Positions 1 to 4,718 of a stretch of 8,089 nt of DNA are shown here, one piece after another. The position numbers and the translations under genes were made by a program. This DNA is from an uncultured Collinsella sp. (lineage in GTDB: Bacteria > Actinomycetota > Coriobacteriia > Coriobacteriales > Coriobacteriaceae). Within the stretch, counting starts at the first letter, position 1, and every line of letters begins with the position of its first letter. The notes under the pieces are model-generated. The model was not told the origin of the DNA, searched no databases, and saw only the letters and a program-made list of their open reading frames with translations. Location of the stretch: positions 1 to 8,089 of the forward strand of contig CABUZF010000041.1 of NCBI GenBank assembly GCA_902495985.1. Direction: 5' to 3'.

Positions 1-559
1 CATCGGCAAGGGCGCTGTGGGCGTGACCCGTCGACTCGTCGAACTTGATGCCAAACCACGCTGCCGCGTCGCCCAGCGAGACGCGCCCGTGGCTGCCCAC
101 ATCCATGATCGAGGTGTAAAACGCCTGCAGGTCGGCCCAATCCGTAGGAAATGCGGAAAGGTCGATGTGCTTTGCCTGGCACTCGGTCAAAAGCTGTCGG
201 CGATCCGTCCCGCTCCAGCAAACTATCTGGGCGGAGTAGCGGCCGATCCAATCGCTGAGCCTTTTGATCACCACGTAGAGCGGATCGGCCATCGCGGTAT
301 CCACAGCCGATATCCCCGTAAGCTCGCGGACGGGAAACGCAACGCCTTCGGTCAATTCCGTCTGCACAAACTGCGAGAACTCGCCCATCACGTTGCCGTG
401 GTAATCGAGCTTAACAGCGCCGACCTCGATAATCTCGTTGCGCAGTCCGCGGCGCTGGCGCTGCTTTGGCACCGGCGCAAACTCAAAATCCAGCACAATT
501 TGGCGCGCAAAGTTCGTCGTATCGATAGCCGAGATACACGGCGTCTTTTCAGCTGACAC
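1..559 (-). CDS. DEDDh-family 3'-5' exonuclease (DnaQ/RNase T-like), 3' end outside the window
   Basis: This gene reads leftwards off the window edge; 186 codons are visible. The translation carries the three DEDDh motifs: Exo I LDFEF with D24 and E26, Exo II in CWSGTDRRQL with D119, and Exo III HSALAD with H181 and D186, the last full codon in the window. The nuclease core is therefore essentially complete and only the C-terminal part is missing. Family members remove nucleotides from 3' ends using two metal ions; they act in DNA proofreading, DNA repair or RNA trimming. No polymerase or helicase domain is seen, so substrate and partner are unknown. The start is the GTG at 559, chosen because GGAGAG lies 11 nt upstream and the conserved core begins about 20 residues later; no better ATG exists. 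A 42-bp sequence upstream (602-643) recurs before the SIMPL gene. The family is clear; the exact role is not. Confidence 0.85.
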   Translation of the reverse strand, partial: MSAEKTPCISAIDTTNFARQIVLDFEFAPVPKQRQRRGLRNEIIEVGAVKLDYHGNVMGEFSQFVQTELTEGVAFPVRELTGISAVDTAMADPLYVVIKRLSDWIGRYSAQIVCWSGTDRRQLLTECQAKHIDLSAFPTDWADLQAFYTSIMDVGSHGRVSLGDAAAWFGIKFDESTGHAHSALAD

Positions 560-601
560 GGTTACGGCCTCTCTCCGTCAACTGCCGCTTGCTACATAGG
601 T

Positions 602-643
602 GGCTACATTGCCGTAAGGATAGGCGCCCGTGCGGACATGAAA
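602..643. repeat. 42-bp direct repeat, copy 1 (upstream of the exonuclease gene)
   Basis: This sequence matches 1762-1803 at about 35 of 42 positions and shares the unbroken core CGCCCGTGCGGACA. Both copies lie upstream of a minus-strand gene: this one ends 43 bp before the exonuclease start, the other 24 bp before the SIMPL start. Both also lie on the left side of a small-peptide module. It could be part of a duplicated block or a leader or operator element for the minus-strand genes. The sequence does not decide between these. Confidence 0.55.
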
Positions 644-651
644 TCGCCCAG

Positions 652-700
652 CGCGGCTACCCGGCATCCTTGCGTAAAGCTGCGTTTTGAGATGGCCAGA
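652..700 (-). pseudogene. Remnant of the 3' end of a DUF234-type ATPase gene
   Basis: Read on the minus strand this stretch gives ISKRSFTQGCRVAAL. The intact ATPase at 2747-4126 has FSKRGFTQGCRDAAE at the same distance from its C-terminus. The two DNA segments (about 652-696 and 2792-2838) also align with only scattered changes. Nothing else of the ATPase is present: there is no Walker A or B and no upstream domain. It is therefore a short relic of a paralogous gene and not an expressed product. The reading frame runs on into the 602-643 repeat and stops at 604-606. The homology is visible by eye in both protein and DNA but is short. Confidence 0.6.
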
Positions 701-817
701 TCGCTGTTATTATCGAACATATATTCGTATTTATGGCTGCAGTTTGATAGACTGGTTATTGTTGACGGCAGTTCCATGTGCCGGGCAGCGCCCTCCATGC
801 GACGGGAGGTGATGCCC

Positions 818-943
818 ATGACCGATCTGATTGATTTCGTGAAGCTCCTGACCGCTTTGGTCTCGCTCCTCACGGCGCTTATCGGACTTTCCGAGGCACT
901 TAAGCAGCGTACGAAGCAAAAGAAGAGGGGTCGACGCCTCTAA
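818..943 (+). CDS. Small hydrophobic peptide with basic tail, type I toxin-like (41 aa)
   Basis: The peptide is 41 residues long. Residues 4-24 form a hydrophobic helix (leucine, isoleucine, valine, alanine, with only D6 and K9 charged). Residues 29-40 are strongly basic, including KQKKRGRRL at the end. This is the build of type I toxins and of the Hol_Tox/TxpA-BsrG group, which insert into the cell membrane. GGGAGG at 804-809 lies 8 nt before the ATG at 818; an ATG at 812 in the same frame is too close to it. The stop codon lies inside a hairpin (926-956) that also serves the opposite strand, and a convergent promoter lies at 1010-1038. A weak sense promoter could be TTTTGA-N17-TATTAT at 685-713. 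A decayed copy lies at 1931-2044, and its frame is conserved over the hydrophobic segment, which supports real coding. Toxicity is an inference; a plain small membrane peptide is the alternative. Confidence 0.65.
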   Translation: MTDLIDFVKLLTALVSLLTALIGLSEALKQRTKQKKRGRRL

Positions 944-1003
944 GGCATTGACCCCTTAATCGAAGTAACGGCGCTGCCCAGCTATCACCCTTGGGCTGCC
1001 GTC
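918..1003 (-). ncRNA. Predicted antisense RNA against the 3' end of the small peptide mRNA
   Basis: A minus-strand promoter at 1010-1038 would start transcription near 1003. A hairpin at 926-956 followed on this strand by a U-rich run (CTTCTTTTGCTT) would end it near 918. The product would be about 85 nt and would be complementary to the last codons and 3' untranslated region of the 41-residue peptide gene. This 3'-overlap layout is known from type I antitoxins such as RatA and SR4 in Bacillus. The promoter and hairpin can be read directly; that the RNA exists is an inference. The ends are approximate. Confidence 0.5.
926..956 (-). terminator. Hairpin with U-tract, likely terminator of the antisense RNA
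   Basis: AGGGGTC (926-932) pairs with GACCCCT (950-956), and inside it GCCT (936-939) pairs with AGGC (943-946) around the loop CTA. On the minus strand the hairpin is followed by a pyrimidine-rich run with TTTT. On the plus strand the flank is not U-rich, so the signal works for leftward transcription. The hairpin includes the TAA stop of the small peptide. Confidence 0.55.
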
Positions 1004-1014
1004 GACCTTATTCT
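969..1014 (+). terminator. Hairpin downstream of the small peptide gene, possible plus-strand terminator
   Basis: CGGC (969-972) pairs with GCCG (998-1001), and GCCCA (976-980) pairs with TGGGC (992-996). TTATTCT follows 6-10 nt later. The same hairpin is kept in the decayed copy at 2061-2095. It would end the peptide mRNA and at the same time form the 5' stem of the antisense RNA, where a loop could start pairing with the target. Confidence 0.45.
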
Positions 1015-1038
1015 ACCCACGGGTGCCAGGTTTAACAA
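1010..1038 (-). promoter_or_regulatory. Convergent promoter for the predicted antisense RNA
   Basis: Read on the minus strand there is a -35 box TTGTTA (1038-1033), exactly 17 bp, and a -10 box TAGAAT (1015-1010). The second module has TTGGTA-N17-TAGAAT at the equivalent place (2132-2104), while the sequence between the boxes has changed more. Conservation of both boxes and of the 17-bp spacing supports a working promoter. Confidence 0.6.
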
Positions 1039-1084
1039 ATGGAATTTCGGTTACGAAGTCCGGGGCTCGCCCGGGCTCGCCCCT

Positions 1085-1738
1085 CTACTCCAGCCACCAT
1101 TCCACATCCACGGAGCACTCGACCTCGATAGGCTCTGGCTCCAGCACCGTCACCTTGGAATCAGCCGATCCCGCAGGAGCTCCGAGCGCAAAATCGGCCG
1201 CACTTGCATAGCAAAGCCGATCCATGCTGCCAAGCTGACTGTTGTAGGAGATATGCTTGACGCCATCCAGCTTAGAACCCGATGCCGCCGCAAGCGCCTG
1301 CGCATTGTTGCGGGCTCGCTTGACGACGCGGGCGATGAGGGCATCCTCGGCAGCACGCCGGTCGGCTAGATCAAAACCTACGCTCATGTCAGCGCGCGAA
1401 CCGCAGGTGTTAAGAGCCGTCCATATAGCGGCGACATCGACGGCGTCAATCGACGCGGCGATTGTGCCGTAGGCATGGTAGCTATAGCCAGTGATCGTCG
1501 CCTTTCTGCGTGTCGTTCGCGCGTAGCAGGCGTAACCGCGACACGTTAGCTCGTCATCCAAACCAAAGGGCACCAATGCCGCAGCGACCTTAACGCGATC
1601 GGCGTTGTAGTCGTTCAGGCACGCCTCCTTGGTATCGAAGCTTCCCCCAAAGCAGATGCTAAACACGACGCGATCGGGCATCACCTCGTCCTCGATCTCG
1701 GCGCCAACGCTCACGAACCCAGTTTTATCCATCGACAT
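1085..1738 (-). CDS. SIMPL domain-containing protein (DUF541), cytoplasmic
   Basis: The protein has 217 residues if it starts at the ATG at 1738, which has AAAGGA 8 nt upstream; an in-frame GTG at 1756 would overlap that ribosome binding site. It fits the SIMPL/DUF541 pattern: an N-terminal strand with PDRVVFSI (21-28), ITGYSY (82-87), the long helix segment from FDLADRRAAEDAL through ALAAASGSKL (122-157), and a final strand near PEPIEVECSV before the C-terminus (201-217). Many family members are exported or bind cell-surface partners. This one has no signal peptide or membrane segment, so it should stay in the cytoplasm. The biochemical role of the family is poorly defined, and a function cannot be assigned here. 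A hairpin-forming repeat (1761-1784) sits just upstream. No clear terminator follows; two tandem copies of GGGCTCGCCC (1063-1082) lie directly after the stop. Confidence 0.8.
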   Translation of the reverse strand: MSMDKTGFVSVGAEIEDEVMPDRVVFSICFGGSFDTKEACLNDYNADRVKVAAALVPFGLDDELTCRGYACYARTTRRKATITGYSYHAYGTIAASIDAVDVAAIWTALNTCGSRADMSVGFDLADRRAAEDALIARVVKRARNNAQALAAASGSKLDGVKHISYNSQLGSMDRLCYASAADFALGAPAGSADSKVTVLEPEPIEVECSVDVEWWLE

Positions 1739-1760
1739 GGCATCCGTCCTTTCCACGAAT

Positions 1761-1803
1761 GGCTACGTTGCGGTAAGCGTAGCCGCCCGTGCGGACACAA
1801 AAG
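1761..1803. repeat. 42-bp direct repeat, copy 2, with hairpin (upstream of the SIMPL gene)
   Basis: This is the second copy of the sequence at 602-643. Here it contains a perfect inverted repeat, GGCTACG (1761-1767) and CGTAGCC (1778-1784), with 10 nt between the arms. The same pairing is broken in copy 1. It ends 23 bp before the SIMPL start codon, so it could lie in the leader of that gene. The segment beyond it (about 1811-1843) still resembles 767-800 of the first module, which suggests that a larger block was duplicated. Confidence 0.5.
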
Positions 1804-1890
1804 CGGGATGCAGTGCCATGCACCAGGCACGCGCCACGCAGACAGCCCCAAAAGAGTCGCCCGCCTATTCGAATGTGTGAAAAAGATTTA

Positions 1891-1925
1891 GGCCCGGTGA
1901 CTTGAATCAGCGGTCATCCCGGGCC
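1891..1925 (-). terminator. Strong intrinsic terminator for leftward transcription
   Basis: GGCCCGG (1891-1897) pairs with CCGGGCC (1919-1925), extended inside by TGAC (1898-1901) with GTCA (1913-1916) and a two-base bulge. On the minus strand the hairpin is followed by CTAAATCTTTTTC, a good U-tract. It would stop transcripts from the antisense promoter at 2104-2132, or read-through from the ATPase gene, before the SIMPL gene. Confidence 0.6.
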
Positions 1926-1930
1926 CATCA

Positions 1931-2044
1931 GAGCTCACAGAGCTCTTGGTTGCTTTGGTCTCGCTCTTCACGGCGCTTATCGAACTTTCCGAGGCACTCA
2001 AGCAGCATTCGAAGCATAACAAGTCGCTGCCATTAAGGCGCTGA
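1931..2044 (+). pseudogene. Decayed copy of the small hydrophobic peptide gene
   Basis: From 1943 the frame reads LLVALVSLFTALIELSEALKQ and then a changed tail ending in LRR before the TGA at 2042-2044. The intact copy reads LLTALVSLLTALIGLSEALKQ. The match covers the hydrophobic helix and the start of the basic tail. Upstream there is no ATG, GTG or TTG in this frame before the TGA at 1898-1900, the position matching the start codon reads ATC, and no Shine-Dalgarno is visible. The basic tail is weaker (HSKHNKS in place of RTKQKKR). It is best read as an inactivated toxin-like gene whose antisense promoter survives. Confidence 0.65.
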
Positions 2045-2060
2045 CCTCTTGACCAAGCAA

Positions 2061-2108
2061 CGGCGCTGCCCAGCTCTTCACCACTTGGGCTGCCGTCGAC
2101 TTTATTCT
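2061..2108 (+). terminator. Hairpin conserved after the decayed peptide gene
   Basis: CGGC (2061-2064) pairs with GCCG (2092-2095), and GCCCA (2068-2072) pairs with TGGGC (2086-2090). TTTATTCT follows. Both stems match the hairpin at 969-1001 of the intact module while the loop differs. The stems were therefore kept or have had little time to decay. Confidence 0.4.
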
Positions 2109-2132
2109 ATCCGCGAGCATCTGGTTTACCAA
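2104..2132 (-). promoter_or_regulatory. Promoter of the second predicted antisense RNA
   Basis: On the minus strand TTGGTA (2132-2127), 17 bp and TAGAAT (2109-2104) match the boxes at 1038-1010. Transcription would begin near 2097 and run through the conserved hairpin into the decayed peptide gene. Confidence 0.5.
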
Positions 2133-2187
2133 ATGGATTTTCGGTAATGGAGGCCCAGTACCCCGCAAACCGCAAACCGCAAAACCA

Positions 2188-2292
2188 CTACGCCCCAAGT
2201 GCCGCCATGGGGATCACCGCCACGCCGTCGTCGCGCGTGTAGGCAATGCTCCCCTTTCCAACCACGACCGCCAAAAACGCCGGCGCGGTATT
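2188..2292 (-). pseudogene. Orphan 34-codon gene tail, perhaps from another ATPase
   Basis: On the minus strand an open stretch reads FLAVVVGKGSIAYTRDDG and then VAVIPMAALGA before the stop at 2188-2190. It has no start codon and is bounded upstream by a TAG (2295-2293), exactly where the repeat array begins. It has the feel of a protein C-terminus: a strand, a charged turn with R and DD, and a VIP strand. It is reminiscent of the tails of ATPases with a DUF4143-like domain, but that assignment is tentative. It is not the tail of the intact ATPase in this window. A run of CGCAAAC units (2164-2184) lies just downstream. Confidence 0.35.
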
Positions 2293-2294
2293 CT

Positions 2295-2652
2295 AAGACG
2301 CGCTTTCCACTTGAAGCCATGTCGATTCTGGGACACAGTTTCCGCTTGAAGCCCATCCGGAAAGCACGTCCCATTCCGAGGCTTGAATCCGGGACGCAGT
2401 TTCCACTTGAGCTCCTGACGGGAAAGCACGTCCCACTCTGAAGCTCGATTCCGGGATACAGCTTCCGCCAGAGACCTCAGCCGGAAACGGCATCCCACTC
2501 TGGAGTCAGAATCCGGGACACAGCTTCCGCATGCGACCTCGTTGGGAAAGTTCATCCCGTTCTGAGCGCTCATTCCGGGATGCAATTTCCGTTTGAGGCC
2601 CGATCTGGAAACGACATCCCACTCTGGGGCCGAAATCTGGGACACGCTTTCC
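2295..2652. repeat. Array 1 of alternately inverted 14-bp motifs, 62-bp period
   Basis: Forward motifs GGGAYRCRSTTTCC start at 2330, 2391, 2453, 2515, 2577 and 2639. Reverse motifs of the type GGAAAGCACGTCCC start at 2359, 2421, 2483, 2545 and 2607. A damaged forward motif starts at 2295. The step between equal motifs is 61, 62, 62, 62 and 62 bp. Forward to reverse is 29-30 bp and reverse to forward is 32 bp. The gaps after reverse motifs are themselves alike (ATTCTGAGGCTCGATTCC type), while the gaps after forward motifs vary more. Neighbouring motifs can pair to give 14-bp imperfect hairpins. The array fills the gap between the gene tail at 2188 and the ATPase gene end at 2747. No gene is seen in it; open frames across it shift because 62 is not a multiple of three. 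Confidence 0.9.
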
Positions 2653-2746
2653 GCCGGCATTCCGCTGGCAGCTAGCATGACAACAGAGGGCCCCGTTCCA
2701 GCCATTCGAGGACAGGCTTTACCCCCGAGCAGCGTTATCCCCGCCC

Positions 2747-4126
2747 TCACATCTCGGCAAACGAGATCAGCTTGACGTCTCCCCTGCTCTCCGCGGCATC
2801 CCGACATCCCTGCGTAAAGCCACGCTTCGAGAAGATCACGTAGCTTTTATACTGCCGTCTAAAGAGCTCGCTTCGGTGCACGAGCTTTTGCAGCACGTCT
2901 TCGCCCACCGGCTCATTGCACCATTTGCACTCCGCAAACAGCGCAGTGCCCTCGCCATCGTCAACAATCAAGTCGATTTCTTCCTGCGTATGTGTGCGAT
3001 TATCCGTCCCCCACCAGCGCCCAACGCTTGCCGGAACCACATCGAGCTGCCCCGCCCGCGCAAGTTCGTACACGTATTGTCTGCATATAAGCTCAAAGAC
3101 CGTACCCATGTAATCCGATACGTGCGGTTCAATGCGCTTATACGCCATCTCGGCCATATCGTTTTGAATCAGCCCGATGTTCTGCGGAACAAACTTGTAC
3201 CAGAACCTAAACATCTGGTCGCTCAGCAGATACACGGCTCGCTTATTACTCGTCTCGTTTAGGGGCAGCTCGCGCTCGACAATTCCAAGTGACGCCAGCT
3301 TATCCACATAGCTCTTTACGTTGCTCGCAGGGATTCCCGTAGAGCTCGCAATCTCCGAGATCTTCGAGCGCCCCTGAGCAATTGCTTGCACGATCGCATC
3401 ATATTGCTCGGGATTGCGGCACTCCTGCAATAGCAGGTTACTCGGCTCCTCAAAGAGATAGCCCGTAGGAGTAAGAAAAAGACGTTTGATGTTGTCCTTG
3501 AGCGGTGCGGCAGGATCGACTTTCTCGATATATGCAGGAATGCCACCCGTCATGCCATAGCAAACTGCAGCGTCTTCGCGACCCATGCTCTGCCACAACC
3601 CGAGGGTCGTCGTAAAATCGAGCGGCATGATCTTAAACTGGGCCGTACGCCTACCGTATAGTGGGCTCTCGTAGCCCAACACCTGTTCCTCCATAAACGA
3701 AAGCGACGACCCGCACAGGATAAGCATGAGCTTGGTCTCTTTGTACAGGTGATCGATCTTGTCTTGCAGCAACGAGCTGATCTCGGGATTCGATTGGGCG
3801 AGATAGGGATACTCGTCAATCACGACAATCAAACGTTCCGTGCGAGCCATGGTGGCCAATGCATCGAACGCTTCGTCAAAACTACGAAACGACACGCCTG
3901 CAGCACCAACCGAGCCTGCAAGTATCGCCTGGCTAAAGCCGTGCAGGTTTGCCTCTGCATTGGTACGACGAGCTTGAAAGTAAATAGCATTCTTACCTTG
4001 GATGAACTCTGTGATAAGGCGCGTTTTACCTACGCGACGGCGGCCGTAAATCACAGGCATCTCAAAGGAGCCCGTGTCATACAGTCGATTGAGCTCGGAC
4101 ATTTCCACTGTTCTTCCGATAAACAT
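2747..4126 (-). CDS. Archaeal-type AAA ATPase with C-terminal DUF234 nuclease-like domain
   Basis: The 459 residues match the full length of this family. The N-terminal ATPase domain has the P-loop GRRRVGKT (28-35), Walker B LIVVIDEYPYL (99-109), a sensor-like LCGSS (137-141), PLYGRR (155-160) with possible arginine-finger residues, and GGIPAYI (194-200). A winged-helix segment covers about 253-286 (ISEIASSTG...VKSYVDKLASLGIVER). The C-terminal DUF234 region carries EEIDLIV (D385) and AECKW (E399, K401), a PD-(D/E)xK-like arrangement. Such proteins are common in accessory DNA; their substrates are unknown and a role in conflict or toxin-like systems is only suspected. The ATG at 4126 follows AAGGAAGG at a good distance. 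A large palindrome lies directly upstream (4142-4197). It is alone in its transcription unit, divergent from the AbiEi-like gene, and followed by repeat array 1. A relic of a related gene lies at 652-700. Confidence 0.85.
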   Translation of the reverse strand: MFIGRTVEMSELNRLYDTGSFEMPVIYGRRRVGKTRLITEFIQGKNAIYFQARRTNAEANLHGFSQAILAGSVGAAGVSFRSFDEAFDALATMARTERLIVVIDEYPYLAQSNPEISSLLQDKIDHLYKETKLMLILCGSSLSFMEEQVLGYESPLYGRRTAQFKIMPLDFTTTLGLWQSMGREDAAVCYGMTGGIPAYIEKVDPAAPLKDNIKRLFLTPTGYLFEEPSNLLLQECRNPEQYDAIVQAIAQGRSKISEIASSTGIPASNVKSYVDKLASLGIVERELPLNETSNKRAVYLLSDQMFRFWYKFVPQNIGLIQNDMAEMAYKRIEPHVSDYMGTVFELICRQYVYELARAGQLDVVPASVGRWWGTDNRTHTQEEIDLIVDDGEGTALFAECKWCNEPVGEDVLQKLVHRSELFRRQYKSYVIFSKRGFTQGCRDAAESRGDVKLISFAEM

Positions 4127-4141
4127 AGGGCCATCCTTCCT

Positions 4142-4197
4142 TTACGTTATAGCTAGCTATATTATACCTTTCTATAATATAGCTAGCTATAACGTAA
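4142..4197. promoter_or_regulatory. Perfect 25-bp inverted repeat with twin palindromes, promoter/operator of the ATPase gene
   Basis: Positions 4142-4166 are perfectly complementary to 4173-4197, with six bases (CCTTTC) between. Each arm contains the self-complementary TATAGCTAGCTATA (4148-4161 and 4178-4191), centred 30 bp apart, about three helical turns. TATAAT occurs on the minus strand at 4166-4161, 35 bp before the ATPase start, and on the plus strand at 4173-4178, so the element could drive transcription both ways. No good -35 box is seen. It is suited to binding a dimeric repressor at both palindromes; the winged helix of the ATPase itself is one candidate. Confidence 0.7.
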
Positions 4198-4252
4198 TTC
4201 GAAAAACAGCGCACGCAGAAGGGGCGGTACACCACCGCACGTGGACCGTCCC

Positions 4253-4422
4253 GGAAAATGTATCCCGTTCTGGAGCCAAAAACTGGGCCGTAGTTTCCGC
4301 CAAACATGCCATCCGGAAAGCGTGTCCCACCCCGAGGCTCGATTCCGGGACGCAGTCTCCGCTTGAAGGGCGATCCGGAAAGCTTGTCTCGTTCCGAGCG
4401 GCAATTCCGGGTCACGGTTTCC
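4253..4422. repeat. Array 2 of alternately inverted 14-bp motifs, 62-bp period
   Basis: Reverse motifs start at 4253, 4315 and 4377; forward motifs start at 4285, 4347 and 4409. All equal-motif steps are exactly 62 bp, with 32 bp from reverse to forward and 30 bp from forward to reverse, the same phase as array 1. Examples are GGAAAGCGTGTCCC and GGGACGCAGTCTCC. The gap GAGGCTCGATTCC also recurs. The array lies between the ATPase operator and the leader of the divergent AbiEi-like gene. Confidence 0.9.
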
Positions 4423-4641
4423 TCAGGTACAAGGCGACAGTCCGCCGCCCTTATCACATGCCTTCAAATATGCGATCCAGAAACACAAAACAGCAGATAG
4501 AATGCTCTTTTTCAAAAAGTACACGTCCCGAAACTTACCAAGACTTCATATCCAGCTACCGTTCACGGTCGCCGATTACCGCCCACCGATTCAAACAAGA
4601 AATATGTCGCCAAAAGCAGGTCATCTACCTGCATGGTTAGA
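4423..4641. other. Intergenic stretch with no recognisable gene
   Basis: This lower-GC segment lies between repeat array 2 and the leader of the AbiEi-like gene. Neither strand gives a frame with a convincing start and ribosome binding site. The only structure seen is a small perfect hairpin, GCAGGT (4616-4621) with ACCTGC (4627-4632), followed by ATGGTTAGATTTT, which is weak as a terminator. It may be upstream regulatory DNA for the plus-strand gene. Confidence 0.5.
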
Positions 4642-4684
4642 TTTTGGTCAGCTTTTGGTCAGCTGAGCGGCAAGTTCCAGCTGA
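4642..4684. promoter_or_regulatory. Repeated GTCAGC sites upstream of the AbiEi-like gene
   Basis: TTTTGGTCAGC occurs twice back to back (4642-4652 and 4653-4663). The second copy runs into the palindrome TCAGCTGA (4659-4666), and CAGCTGA recurs at 4678-4684, 18 bp further on. The cluster ends 34 bp before the start codon. It resembles an operator for a protein binding several sites; AbiEi-type antitoxins are known to bind repeats upstream of their own genes, so autoregulation is possible here. Confidence 0.5.
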
Positions 4685-4693
4685 TACGTTTTT

Positions 4694-4716
4694 GCTACCC
4701 AAAAGGAGGCGGTAGC
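4694..4716 (+). promoter_or_regulatory. Shine-Dalgarno displayed in a hairpin loop
   Basis: GCTACC (4694-4699) pairs perfectly with GGTAGC (4711-4716), leaving an 11-nt loop CAAAAGGAGGC that holds a strong Shine-Dalgarno (AGGAGG). The ATG follows at 4719. The stem could slow or control initiation, or present the site openly to the ribosome. Confidence 0.5.
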
Positions 4717-4718
4717 TC

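Noticed and set aside
17..556. 179-codon plus-strand frame
   Set aside because: It is the complement of the exonuclease gene, which shows clear DEDDh motifs on the minus strand.
638..817. N-terminal extension of the small peptide in the same frame (to 101 residues)
   Set aside because: The extension has no ribosome binding site, covers the ATPase relic, and is not matched in the second module; the strong GGGAGG points to the ATG at 818.
1063..1082. Tandem GGGCTCGCCC as a terminator of the SIMPL gene
   Set aside because: The copies are direct repeats with only a short GGGGC/GCCCC pairing and no U-tract on the minus strand.
2164..2184. CGCAAAC microrepeat (three units) as a functional repeat
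   Set aside because: There are only three units, one of them imperfect, in non-coding DNA; likely slippage.
2295..2652. CRISPR array
   Set aside because: The repeats are only 14 bp, vary in sequence, alternate in orientation, and the intervening sequences are related to one another. No cas genes are present.
2126..2807. Open frames of 80-200 codons across repeat array 1, rich in W, R, S and G
   Set aside because: They are produced by the repeats; the 62-bp unit shifts frame each time, there is no good ribosome binding site, and similar frames appear in all three arrays.
4616..4632. Hairpin GCAGGT/ACCTGC as terminator or riboswitch part
   Set aside because: The stem is short, the following U-run starts about 9 nt away, and no gene on the plus strand ends before it.
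4077..4640. Open frames on both strands across the operator and array 2
   Set aside because: They run through the perfect palindrome and the repeat motifs and lack protein-like composition.
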